The notes under the pieces: generated by a model
The model's input: the letters and a program-made list of their open reading frames with translations, nothing else
What the model was told of the DNA's origin: nothing
Database searches by the model: none
In this document: positions 26,601 to 38,200 of the stretch, in pieces
How the letters are laid out: the number at the start of each line of letters is the position of its first letter
How positions within the stretch are numbered: position 1 is the first letter of the stretch
Program-made: the position numbers and the translations under genes
Source of the DNA: Fratercula arctica
Lineage: Eukaryota > Chordata > Aves > Charadriiformes > Alcidae
Assembly: GCA_947846985.1 (NCBI GenBank)
Contig: CANTUZ010000001.1
Coordinates: 33,938,727 to 34,002,726, forward strand
Reading direction: 5' to 3'
Length of the DNA: 64,000 nt

Positions 26601-27071
26601 CGGCGGGATAAGTCTGAGGGGGCAGCCCGGCCACGACGGGTGGGGGGGCCCACGGCGACCCCCGCACGTCCCTGGGCGTCTCCGCGACCGCAGTCCGTCC
26701 TGTTTCGAGGGCGGTGGGACGAGGCGCAAGGCTGCGAGCGGCCCTCAGGTACCGCAGATCGCTCCCCTCACCGACCACCACCCTGGGGTTCATAAACCCG
26801 GGTGACCTGAAGGTAGAACGCCAACTTTTCAACGTTTCACGGTGAAAACGTGCGGGTGTGAAGGCGGGTGGGCTCCCCAGGGGCTGTCCCGTCACGGCTG
26901 TGTTGCACACACGCCCTGGGGAGCGCAGGGTGGCTTTTTGGGGAGTGGATGGACATCATCGAACGCGATGGGTTCCTAATCCACACCTCCAGCCAGTCAA
27001 TCCCACGGCACCCTTCAGCGTCAAAGCGCTGGCAAATGCATACGTTGCTTTCCAGTTATTTTCACAAAAAC

Positions 27072-27455
27072 ACACAATGGTAGAGTTTGGAAGGGACCTC
27101 TGGAGATCATCTAGTCCAACCCCCCTGCCAGAGCAGGGTCACCTAGAGCAGGTTGCACAGGAACGCGTCCAGGCGGGTTTTGAACGTCTCCAGAGAAGGA
27201 GACTCCACCACCTCTCTGGGCAGCCTGTGCCAGTGCTCTGCCACCCTCAAAGTAAAGCAGTTTTTCCTCACGTTGAGAAGGAATTTCCTGTGTTCCAGTT
27301 TGTGCCCGTTACCCCTTGTCCTGTCACTGGGCACCACTGAAAAGAGTCTGGCCCCATCCTCTTGAAACCTGCCCTTTAGATACTTAAAAGCATTGATGAG
27401 ATGCCCTCTGTCTTCTCTTCTCCAGGCTAAACAGACCCAGGTCTCTCCTCTTAGT
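27072..27455 (-). mobile_element. CR1 LINE 3' fragment
   Basis: The plus strand shows the reverse complement of the CR1 3' end (TTTGGAAGGGACCTCTGGAG, then CATCTAGTCCAACCCCCC) followed by ORF2 C-terminal coding. Translated on the minus strand it gives [10 protein letters not shown] and [20 protein letters not shown], typical of CR1 ORF2. The copy is 5'-truncated at about 27455. It lies roughly 0.3 kb outside the DGKH CpG island. Confidence 0.92.
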
Positions 27456-30400
27456 TTAATTTTCTTACTGCTCTATTCATTTTTGTCTTTGTAAAAGAGG
27501 AACTTCTACTTTTGGGGAGAGAAAGGGTCAGTTTTCCCTTTTAATCTCAGATCTGGCAGCTCACACGATCTGGAAATGTCACCACATGTTCTGAATTGTG
27601 AGACTTCAAAATTGTTGTGGCTTGTATGTAGTCAGTGTTCAAAATAAGCACTTAAATCACAGCAATACTAAATAAAACACACAACTCCTTGCTGCATGGA
27701 CCAGATTAAACATAAGAAAGCAATCAATACTTGTGGCTTCTGTGTTCCCACAATTCTATTTATATTTCTAGAAAGGGAACTGACCTCTCTTAATTCGCTA
27801 ATATAATGCTACAGTACCTAAATACAAAGCAGTTAATGAGAAATAAAGATAAACCCATAGTCTGCAACCTGTCGTACACTGCGGACACCTTGCCATGAGC
27901 TTAACTTCCTACACTCTGGAGTATCCCATTTCTTTTATTGGGACTTGTTTGGAATAGGTGAAATTAAATATTTCCATGAAGCCTTGTAAGTTTTGTGCCT
28001 TAGTTCCGTGTTACTGGGACCTCAAATGAGAGTCTACTACTGTCCTCTACATAGGACCGCTTCTATTAAGTTATATTAAAAAAAAAAATTGCTGAAAGTT
28101 ACCTTAAAAAAAGGTCAGCATTTCTATGAAGTTGTATTTTAAAGGAATTTTGATCGTATAACCTACATTCCCTATTAGAATAATAATAGGACCTAAATCC
28201 TACTGTTAATACCACATCTCAAAACAGATGGAAGTTCTCATACAGTCCCTTTTCCTTAACAGACTCATTGTGAAACTCAGGGATGCCTCTTGCCTTGTCT
28301 CACTCCTCCCATGAGAAAGTTCTCCTTTTTCAAAAACATGGGATCAAACTTGGGCAAGCGCAAGTATGTCCTGCTCACAGTGAATTAATTTAGGGCATGG
28401 CTAGGCAGAAAGATGGGTTAAGAGCAAAGTCTATGGACGCTTGCTCCTTCCACCCTCCTTTCTTCCTCTTTGCCTTAATTTCAGGAAGAGCAAATTACGC
28501 CGGAACACGTCTCACTGCAATTCCTTGAGCCTTTTGAAGGCAAATGACAATTGAACATTGCAAGAGGATGACAAGACAGAGTTTGCTAATTCACGCTAAC
28601 ATGTATTACGTGTAATTGTGACTGTGATTTGAGGAATGCTTCGTGCTAACAGAACACCAGCAAGACTTAACTCCCTTTAATTCAGCTGAATTAAACAGCG
28701 CCAGCTGAACAACATTAGTTAGTTAGATTTGTTCCCATACTAAAAAAGTATTCAAAATATCGGCGCGTGTGAGTGCCATCTATTTGTATCACAGGAATAG
28801 GATCCTGCGTGAAGTTACGTGCAAAATTGTTTACAAGTAGACATTTTCACCCACAGAAAATACCGTTCCAAATCCGGCTGAAAAGGAGAGACGAGACAGC
28901 GAGGAGGAAAGGCACACAAAGACAGCATGTTACTCAATCGTATAATTTGGGATTAGGACATTTGAACTCAGGAAGATCATGAAGTTGACTCTATTGATGA
29001 CCCTAAATTTGCATCTTTGGGTGCTTGTTGTTTGTTTGTTTTTTTTTTTAATAAAACATTATCTCATTGCTTGTTCCTTACATACTTAGACATGGGTCCT
29101 GAAAACAGTAGGTGGTTAAAGTTTATTTCCAAAAACAGCCTTCCACTGAAGTTTTGGAATACTAAACACACAGCACCAGCATCTTCCAGAGCAAGACACT
29201 GATCTGGTTTGTCTTCTGTTTTCACAATTGATTACACTGCAAGCTAATTTAAACACTTGTCTTGAATTTTATAAAACATTGGACTATTTAGCAGTGGATG
29301 TAAATACATCATTTCATCATATATTACCCGGAAAAATAGAAACAAGTTAATAATTTGGGTTTTAAATATAGCAGCTCCTGTGACATCCGGTGGCTGTTGC
29401 AATGCCAGCAGAGGAGCTAGAGATCTCCTTAGATATCTGTATAGCCAGCTCAGGTTTCCTTCACTACATTTCACCTTAAATACATAAAAGCTGGTAAAAG
29501 ACGATCTGTAGGTGAAGCGGGGAATACATACAATTCTTCAACTTCTGTTCTGAGCTCAACTATCAGCCCCAGCTTCTGTGCTCCTTCTGCAGTGCGCAGA
29601 GGGCATCATGCGTCCTCGCATGGGCTACCCTGTTGTGCTCTTCCTCTCTCCTCACGACTCAAACACAAAAATTGGGTTACAAGGAGGGAAGGCACCAGCC
29701 TTTCACTTCCAAGCGAGTGCTACAACAAAAACCTGAAGTACTAGGAATGTTCTCTCAGGTCACTTAATGTGAAGGTTTTAGTAGTAATGACCTAAATCCA
29801 TAAATGATAGGAAATGTCCCACAAGTACAGCTCAGTGAGAATATGCTTTCTGCAAACTATGTAGTGGAATCTGTAAAATTACAGGCTCTAAAATCTCTAG
29901 TCAGCTAATGCGTACACAGCTCTTCAAAATGGAGAAAACAAAGCATTGTTGAAAATACCCAAGTTACTCATTCATGTTAGTGCAGAAAGTTGTTTCTACA
30001 AATGTATACGTGCTGTCCGTGCACAAAGGCAGTTTTAAAGATCTCACCGTTTCCACTCGTTCTTCTTTTCAGAGGCATTAATAGATAATCAGGGTCCAGT
30101 TCCAGCCTTTTTACTCAGGTAAAGCTGCCTAAGATAGCCATGAAACTTCGCCTCAGTAAGGACTGCCAACCTGACTTCCATCCCTTCACCTCACAGCTGG
30201 AATTCTTCCAGGTGACCAGTATCAGACCGGGGATGAGAAATACCAAATAGCACATTTCAGCTCAGTGAATATACGCTATGAATACTGTGGTACAAATGGT
30301 ACCACAAAAATCCCCTAGAATTCTGAAAAGGCTCTTGAAGAACATGGGGGGGGACTATATTAAAACACCTTAAAGCCATTAAAAACACATAAAATATTTG

Positions 30401-32911
30401 CATGCGCTACGTCTTTCATTTAACGTACTCAATTTCACGCTTCTTTAGTAATTGCCCTAAATTTCCTAACTGAAGCAAGGGAACACTGGCGAAAAGCATT
30501 AAAGAAAGGTTGGCATTTAAAGGGAGATGCTCAACTTATACAAAACAGCTCCGCTGACATCATTTGTGCTACGGCAATTGATATCAGCTGATGATCTGCC
30601 CTTTCTAGTCAAAGAACCCCAGAGTGCTGGGTACATATATGCACCGTGGGAGCGTTTTAACTCGACCACATCCAGTCACAATAACAGAATATGTGTTGCT
30701 CAAATGCACGTGCAACAGTAGGGAAAAAAAAAAAATCCAAATACCTATCCACTCTAGCTGCACTGGAGATTGCAGTTTATAATGCAGATTAATGCATTAT
30801 TTGATTCCAGCTCTAATATTGATTCCCTTCATAACAAGCGCATTTACCTCTTTTTCTCTAGGTCACTTTGGCATCTATAAGCTGATTTTTTTCATCCACC
30901 TCAAAAAGTTGTTCTGAGGGGATCTGGATGAATAACGGTGTATGTGTCAGGTTAACAATTCATCACGTTTAAAAGATTTTATTGACTCTCTCCTAATTTT
31001 TGGTGGTCGGTGATAACTATAGTTTTTAACCGGGCTCCCCACACGGAGCAAATTAATTTCAGAGCTGCCTGTCTGAACTCCGTCTGCAGATGGAGTTAGC
31101 GATGTTACTCTTTCTTGGCTCCCTTACTTACCAAAGGGGAAGCCAAAATATAACAAAATGTATGCATACCACTGTTAAAGAGAGTAACTGCATCACTCAT
31201 GGCTGTTTTGGGAGTAGCTGAGGCAATCCTGTAACCTGTAGGTTACAAAAATATGTTGTACACTTCAGAGCGAAAAGGTATAGACCAGTGTAGGTCATCA
31301 AAATAAAGAGTCACTTTGCAAATGTGTTAGGACCCATCTACGCATTTCAAGGGAAAGGTGAAGAACTCGGGTCTCCTATAAAACATGGAACTCGGGTCTA
31401 GAACTTTCTAAGACATATATTGTGTTTATTTTGAGTACAAAGCCCATGAATCTCTCTGGGAAAAATGCAGGATGAGCCTTACATTTTCTCTCACTTTTAT
31501 TTAGCTCCATCATGCAACTCTTACTGGAGTCAGGAAGAGGTTTCCCATTCAAAAGTCAGCTGTGAATTAAGGAAAGGATTGTATAGAAAATCGAAATTGC
31601 ACACAGACATGTCCAACCCTGACAGGCAAAGGAGAAGTTGTGGCTTCATTTGATGTCCATCACTTATTTCTCAGAACAGCTATAGGAACAGCACTTCCTG
31701 ATGACTTCTGACAATTTGCATAGATAATTAACTTGCACAGATTCAAAACCTGCAATAAATAGTTTCCCCTATCCTGCTGCTCGTTTTCTGTGTTTTGAGG
31801 GCGAGGGAGAGGTCTGGGCAGTTTTTTTTTCCCTTCATCATTTTTCCCTTCCCTTCACCTAAATCTCCCTTTGCCCCCATTAGAGTAAAAAGCCTGCTGA
31901 CACGCAGGTACAAAGAAGAACGATGTGGCTTTTGCCACAAAGACTATGTATTTTATCAGCAGGTTACCAGGTAAAGGGTTGAGTGGTTTAGCTGAAATTA
32001 GAGTCTCGTAAAGGAAATCAGTGCAGTGGTTAACCTTAAAACTGCATTCATGGATGTACTCTTTAAGAAATGCAGCAATGAAATTATAAACATGACCCAA
32101 ATCCTGGCCCTTACTGGGGGGAGGGGGAAATGTAGAAAAAAAAAAGGTCGACTCCTTGTTTATCTGAGCCCTGCGCGCAGAAGGAAGCGGGTTTGGATGC
32201 TTCAGCAAGGACTCTGCATTTCCAAGCGGAGGGGCTGCAATCCATCTGCCTCCCGAGTTTCAGCTGAGTTCTGGATGACGACAGCAGCCAATTTAAATGT
32301 CACTGTTTAATAGGATAACGTGTTCGCGGGAATCAGCTTCGCCGCCTTCCTCCCACGATGTCTTCATCTCTCCAGGCAAAAATCTCGGGTCTCCCTTGCC
32401 TGATCCTTTCGGTGTCAGCTCCATGTTACCGGAACACGCATACAGCTGTTTTCCCTATCACAGCTGCATCTCTGCCAACAGCTTCGGGGCTGGAGGACTG
32501 CAGAGGGCGGTGAAGGGGGATATTCAACTTCACAACAAAAAATGAGGCTAGTGTAAGTGTATTTGGGAGGGCTACAAATCCTAAACAGGGAAGGGAATGA
32601 ACTTAGTTCACCGTGGGTATCTCCAGGGCTGCTGCTTTCCTGGGAGCGAGAACACCAAACCAGGCAAAGTGTGCCTCTCCCCCAGCTGCTCTTTAAAACT
32701 GGGTTTACAAGGAAAAACCAGGGGCCCCGGACCAACGCAACGAGTTAGCAAAACATGGCACAGCCATCGAAAGGGGAGCTTGGCAGTGGCATGGGTCAGT
32801 GCTTCACGTTGCCTCACCAAGTTCGGGCCGGAGACAGCCCAGCCTTGACCTCTCAGCCTGAAATCTCCCAAGCAGCTACCCAAAGTCTATTTTTATCCCT
32901 CCCTGCCCGGG

Positions 32912-32943
32912 GTGTGTGTGTGTGTGTATGTGTGTGTGTGTGT
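32912..32943 (+). repeat. (GT)n microsatellite
   Basis: Sixteen GT/TG units with a single A interruption, about 0.45 kb outside the second CpG island. Confidence 0.95.
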
Positions 32944-33644
32944 TTGCACAATGGACAAAAGCCCAAGAGCGGGACCAGACGGCCCTGATAAGGGAAATCT
33001 GATTTTATCGCCTGCTGAGGATGCCGGTGACATGATTTCCTTCGGCTGGAAGGTGGGTCTCCCGAGTTGCTTAAACAAACCACAAAGCCACCACACCACA
33101 GCTTTCCTCCTGGCCAGTTTAGGCACCCCAGCTCCCTTCGGAGCGGCTGAGAGGCACCCACTTTTCCCCACACCCCACAAAGCCGGGGGGGGGCAGCGGG
33201 GTACCCCAGCCGGCTTTGCTGCCACGCAGCAACGGGGGCAATTCCCAGCCAGACTACAAAAGAACAAAGGGGATAAAAAGAAAAAAGTCTCTCTTTCTGG
33301 AAACTGCCTCCCAACGCTGGACACGTTGCGTTTGCTGTGCTAAGAGAAGGCGTTTAATGGTATCAACATCCAACACCCCCCAACCCCCCCCGGCAAAGTT
33401 GGAGGCAAGGCTCTCGGTGCTAATCCCCGGCTTTCCACCCGGGCAGCGAAACTCAGAAAAGGGCAACGAACTCCCCGTCCCCCCAGAGGGACGGAGCCCT
33501 ACAGCAAATGGCCGGACACGGCGGGGGCGAAAGGCTCCCACCCCCCACCTTCCCCCACCAACACTCCCCCAGCTCCCCGCGGGGAAAGGACGAGAGCCGG
33601 CGGCCGGGCTCCGGCGCGGAGCGGGGTGGGAAGAAGGGAAAGAA

Positions 33645-33676
33645 GGGGACGGGGTGGGGGGGGTGGGGGGACGGGG
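33645..33676 (+). other. G-quadruplex-capable tract
   Basis: At least five runs of four or more G separated by one or two bases occur on the plus strand within the second CpG island, about 110 bp beyond the predicted donor at 33788. On the minus strand, which would be the transcribed sense here, the tract is C-rich, so the G4 would form on the template strand. Confidence 0.7.
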
Positions 33677-33787
33677 ACACCGATAAGGATGACAGCCCGA
33701 TACACACACACACACCCCGGCTGAACAATACAGGCAGGAAAAAGGGTAGGAAATGCCTGTGCGGCTGCCAGGCACGCATGTACCTAC

Positions 33788-33844
33788 CAGTTCCTCCCAG
33801 GCGGGGCTGCGGGCGCTATAGGAAGGGTACCCATGCTCCTCCAT
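33788..33844 (-). CDS. Possible alternative first coding exon (19 codons, phase-0 donor)
   Basis: On the minus strand an ATG at 33844 (context GTG-ATG-G, G at +4) opens MEEHGYPSYSARSPAWEEL and meets CTG|GTAGGT with the break after 33788, exactly in phase 0. The amino-acid mix (Tyr, Trp, Ser, Glu) is unlike the Gly/Ala/Pro/Arg-rich translations of the surrounding island, which hints at real coding constraint. DGKH exon 1 also ends in phase 0, so splicing this exon to DGKH exon 2 would keep the frame and give an isoform with a different N-terminus. The open frame continues past the donor, so the exon end is a prediction. It could instead be a non-coding exon of an upstream transcript. Confidence 0.35.
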
Positions 33845-34725
33845 CACCCCGCAGCAGGTCCCCTACCTCCGCGGGGACGGCGCCGACGAGCAGGTTACGC
33901 CGGGCTGCGCCTCCCTCCTGCCGCCGCCGCTTCTCCGGCTTCCCCAGCGCCGCTCTTCCTCCCCCCTACCTTCCTCCTCCTCCTCACCCCCGGCCCCGCT
34001 CCTCCCTTTTTCTCCCCCGGCCCCCTCCAGGCCCCCTCCTCCCCTCCCCGCCCGGCTCTTCTCCCTCCCACGGCCACCGGGCTGAGCCCCGGCCCCCGGG
34101 GGAGCCGGCCTGGCAGCTGCCGCGCCGATCACATCACCGCCGCCGCCGTGTCCTCCGGTGCCGGGCGCGGAGCCCGCCCCCGCCGCCCCCTGCCCGCCCG
34201 CCGCGCCACTCCCCGGGGCTCCCCGGGCGCCGAGCACACCCGCCCCCCCTCCTCCACCCCCTCCGCGCCCCGGGAAACCCAGCGGATTACGGGCAAATCG
34301 CCTTGGGCATAAGCCGGTTTAGAGCCGCGCTTGGGCTGTCGGCGTCGCGGCGGGGCCGGCGGGCGAGGATGCTCCCCGCGGCGCGGTGCGGGGAGGGGAA
34401 AAGCCCCCTCTTCGGTGCGCCGGGAGCCGCTCATGCCCCGCCGGGGTGATGCCTCCTTCCCGCTTCCCTCTTTCCCGGGGGGCGGAGAGCGGGATCTTGC
34501 AGCCCCGACGGGCCCGGCTGGGTGTCCCCGGCAGCGCTGCCCCTCGCATCGCTCCGCTCCCAGCCGAGCCCTCTCTGGGGACCAGGAGGCGTCAAGGTGG
34601 GGGTCCTGGTGGTAAGGAAGCCCTTTGCCCCAGCACCAGGGGTCTGAGAGCACGGTACCGCACATTTTAACCCACTTTGGGCAGCCTCTTTCCCCTACAG
34701 AGCAGCCGGCTGGTCCTGCACGTAC

Positions 34726-34794
34726 CTTAAGACAAGCAGGAGTTGGGACACGGCATGGCCACTGCGGAAAAGACAGCAGGGACGTGTAGACCAT
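34726..34794 (-). other. Donor-like site with short open stretch at the edge of the second island
   Basis: Minus strand CTTAAG|GTACGT (break after 34726) is a strong donor match. An ATG at 34794 opens 23 codons (MVYTSLLSFPQWPCRVPTP then ACLK) up to it in phase 0. The sequence resembles no protein I know. It is listed as a possible non-coding or alternative first exon from the 33.4-34.6 kb island. Confidence 0.2.
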
Positions 34795-34919
34795 GTCTGA
34801 TACGGGGTGCCTTTCATTTACAGGGCCACCACGCCTACCTTATGGAGCAGCAGGATTTCCCTGCCCTCCATCATGCCTTTTATTAATACATGGTGTGTAT
34901 ACTTGAATCTTCTCAGTTT

Positions 34920-35215
34920 AGAATCACAGAATCATTGAATCTTCATGGTTGGAAAGGACCTTTGAGATCATCAAGTCCAACCATACACACACAAAAAAAC
35001 CCCTACAATCTCTGTCACTAGAGCATGCCCTGAAGTGCCAAATCTACACGTTCCTTAAATACCTCTAGGGATGGTGACTCAACCTGGGCAGCTGTTCCAG
35101 TGCCTGACCACTCTTTCAGTAAAGTAATTCTTCCTAATATCTAATCTAAACCTCCCCTGCCGCAACTTCAGACCATTTCTGAAGTTACTAGTTCTGAAGT
35201 TTACTAGTTACCAGC
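34920..35215 (-). mobile_element. CR1 LINE 3' fragment
   Basis: It begins with AGAATCACAGAATCATTGAA and GGTTGGAAAGGACCTTTGAG, a CR1 3' terminus in reverse complement. Degraded ORF2 C-terminal sequence follows and fades at about 35215. The element lies immediately outside the second CpG island. Its 3' sequence differs from the 27 kb copy (AAGTCCAACCATAC), marking another subfamily. Confidence 0.88.
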
Positions 35216-38200
35216 CCAGCCTTGAACCCCAGCCAATGTGTTAGGACTCTTCAAGTGGATGCTGTATCTCCTATGAACTCAACACTTTCAATCATTTGTT
35301 TCTCCCCGTTGTTGCAGAATAGCGGGATACGTGAAAGAGTATGTTTCTAGATACTTGAGGAGACAGAAGACTGGAGGAGAGAGTGAGAAAATGAAGCTCA
35401 GTCATCATCCAAAACAGTGGTGTTCATCACCCGAGTTTTTCTATATTCCTTTGCATTCCAGCCTGCCCTTTTGAACTTGCAGCTATCATGCTTGATTATA
35501 AAAAGTAATCTCCAAGTCACCTACTTGATAAGCGCAAACATCGAAAAAGGAGTTGGATTTCACAAGAAAGAAGGAATTTGTATGTATAATAGTTTTATTT
35601 AAAGATACATTCTTTTTCTTTGTGTTTTGAAGCTTTTTATACCACAAAAATGGCACACTGCCACATAAGAGCTTTTGCAAAATACATTGGCAACTTACAA
35701 AAAGTAGCACTATTGCTGAAAAAAGGTGAAGTCTTACCTATGCGTTTAACTAAGCCTATAGAAAAATCCCATTAAGTTTAGATGGTGCACCCCGAAGCCA
35801 GGCCCAAAGAAGGGCCACAGCGGTATAGCTCATTTGAGGAACCGAAATTGCTGCATTTCTCCCGGCAGTAGAAAAAGGAACTATTTTTGTTGATAATAAG
35901 TTTATCAGCGGTCTGTTGATGAGCTGCTTTGATGGTAGGAGTGTAACCTCAGAAGGAAGCAAACGAGATGACTTAGAACATTTTGCTTTTTTGGAAGGCA
36001 GCTTTCTAAAGCTGATGGTGACCAACAGTTATCCAAGGATGTCTGGTCTCCTTCCCTTTGTCCCGTGAGTGTGAGATACTGCCGAGGAATGTCATACTGT
36101 AAAGGGCTTTACGTTAAGAACGAGTGTCAAAGAAAGATTAGTCAGCTCCCCTCCTTTCCTCATGATGCACCAGAGGATCTCACATGATGGTTGTTTATAC
36201 CTCTCGACATCTGGCCTCGTTAGCCTTGGCCAGGCTGGGGCTTTGTGGCAAAAGTGGCCTGCCATGAAATGTATGTCATGCTAGCGCCTCGCGTTTGCTT
36301 GCTTGCTGAACCGCAAAAACTGAAAACTCATATACAGGAACTTCAAGCCACTTGAAGTGACTTGTTCAGCTCAAGCGCTATACGTACCTTTTTGCCCTGA
36401 AATTTCAGATTCTTGCTGTGCCTTCAGCCCCATTGTCTGGTTCGTGTGCCCTGAATCTTATACGTGTGACTAGATACGCAATTGCTTTTGCCTCATTCCA
36501 TCCCCTGGAGTTCAAAGCTCGGTTTCCATAAGTGGAACGCTAGTATAGGCCCCAGAAGATTACAACAACCTACTTAGGTTGAAGGAACGTTTCAAGGTCT
36601 TGTTGGATAAGGGAGGACAGACATCAGCTGCAGCACAGATCCTGCTGGGTCTAAATGAAACCCGTGCAATGCAACTTCAGCTCAGCCCTGCCCTTTCAGG
36701 CTCCCGAATGCCAAATTTGATTTTTCATTTCTTTCTGTGAAGGAAACAGATTTCGGCCTTTGCTTGAGGAGCTCTGCCCTGTGCTATTTCCCTGCGCGTA
36801 AGCTCTGCTCACCGGGTTGAAGAACACACTTTCTGCCCAGCCCCAGGTGTCTGTGCTGCTTGGCTGACCCGGCTGAAAATCACGGGCAAAGTATTTTGCT
36901 GAAAAATGTGATTCCGTCAAAGCCGACACGGAATTTGAGGACGGGTGTCAGAATCACAAGATTTTTTGGTTGTTGTTCAGGGGCGTGCTGCCACATTTAC
37001 AGAAGGCCAAGGGAACTGAAGTCAGGCCCGAGGCAAGGATAAGCTTCGTTAGCGAGAGGTAGAGGAGCTGCCTGCTAAAATGAGGAGTGACCAGTTGTCC
37101 CCTTGAGAAGACGGGGATGTTGGGTTGGGAGAAGAGCTCATTGGAGGCAGGTCTTCGCAACCGGTGAGAGAGCGATTCTCCTAGCTGGTCTACCAAACTG
37201 CATCAAAACATCTCCAACACAGCCTGGGGGTTGGTTTAATTTCATTGATTTTTTTGATTTTGTTCCAAGTCGTGTTGTTCATTTGGATTGTTTGCTTTAT
37301 TTATCCTTTAAGTTGTTTTTTTTTTCCACTTAGTCTAGACATTTGGGGTTGAATTTCTTGGTAGTTTGCTCTATCTACAGTGTTCAAAGATGCCTCATCT
37401 CCCTCTGTCTCTTCTGTTCCCTACCCTTAATGACTCAGTGAAAACCGGATCAACAAAGCTAATGTTTCATTATTGACATTTTTTTTACATGAAGCGCATC
37501 ATTGAAAACAGTAACACGTGCCTGCCTTTTCTAAGCAAAATACTTTGGATATATTGAACACACTGAAACATACAGATTTTGATTCCAGTGCTGTGCTCAG
37601 ACATCCACAAGAAAAGTCCCCACCTCTTTAAGTATTTCCATTCCCTGGGGGGGGGGGGGAAAGGAACTTTCAATTTTTTTCCTAATTCAAGGTAGAAAGA
37701 CATTAAAATAATAGCTTTTTTTAACATTTTTCTGTATTTTTTTCCACCAGCATTGCCTTTAGCATGTATCACATAAAGAGTATACACTAATTTTAATCAA
37801 TTTATGCTAACATGAAACTTCCTTCTTTTCTTGGCATGTAGTACGCAAGCCTAATTTGAGTAAATTCTTCAAGGAAATGTTGTTCTTCATTCTCTTTATT
37901 GTAAACATGCCAGCTGGCCTTTTTCTTCCCTGTTAAATAACTTTGCAAAACGTTTGAAGGTAGCATTTCATCAACGTGGTAGTTGGGTGGTTCCTGCCAG
38001 ACAGACCGGTAGTAACAACCCGCCGTGGGTTATTAAAATGATAAATGTATTAAAAGCAGAGCAAAACGCACATAAGTCTCAACCTGGTAACCCTTCAGAT
38101 AGAACTGAAGTAACAGAATGAGTTAAGAAAAAAAAAAAAATCAGTAACATTTATACGCAAAATCCTGATAGCTGCCTTGAAACCCGCCGCTTTCTGTTTG

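Larger units (their letters stand above)
25310..26795. promoter_or_regulatory. DGKH: CpG island promoter of DGKH
   Basis: A stretch of about 1.5 kb of very high G+C with frequent CpG begins abruptly after an A-rich tract and fades near 26.8 kb. It surrounds DGKH exon 1 and extends about 0.7 kb into intron 1. No TATA box is evident. GC-box-like and CCG/CGG runs, a YY1-like motif (26374-26384) and ETS-type GGAA cores indicate a TATA-less housekeeping-type promoter. The long open frames in all six readings here are a by-product of the stop-poor base composition and are not genes. Confidence 0.85.
26796..33389. other. Non-coding interval between the two CpG islands
   Basis: Apart from the CR1 fragment at 27.07-27.46 kb and the GT repeat at 32.9 kb I see no gene, RNA or recognisable repeat. 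If the alternative first exon at 33.8 kb is real, this becomes its intron together with DGKH exon 1. Confidence 0.6.
33390..34620. promoter_or_regulatory. Second CpG island, about 7 kb upstream of DGKH exon 1
   Basis: About 1.2 kb of very high G+C with dense CpG, poly-C/GGA-rich blocks and a long G-rich tract at 33645-33676. On the minus strand it contains a short open frame with a donor (33788-33844) and, just beyond its edge, another donor-like site (break after 34726). On the plus strand a weaker donor, GGTG|GTAAGG, follows 34611. It may be an alternative DGKH promoter, a lncRNA promoter, or the promoter of a divergent plus-strand gene. I did not recognise VWA8 coding sequence in it. Confidence 0.75.

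Noticed and set aside
25459..26795. Long overlapping open frames of 160-325 codons on both strands
   Set aside because: They are stop-poor by-products of very high G+C in the CpG island. Only the segment ending in SGQIRSK with a donor has family resemblance.
33254..34794. Frames of up to 313 codons in the second CpG island as full genes
   Set aside because: Pro/Arg/Gly/Ser low-complexity translations in all frames follow base composition. Only the short stretch ending at 33788 was kept, and as a tentative exon.
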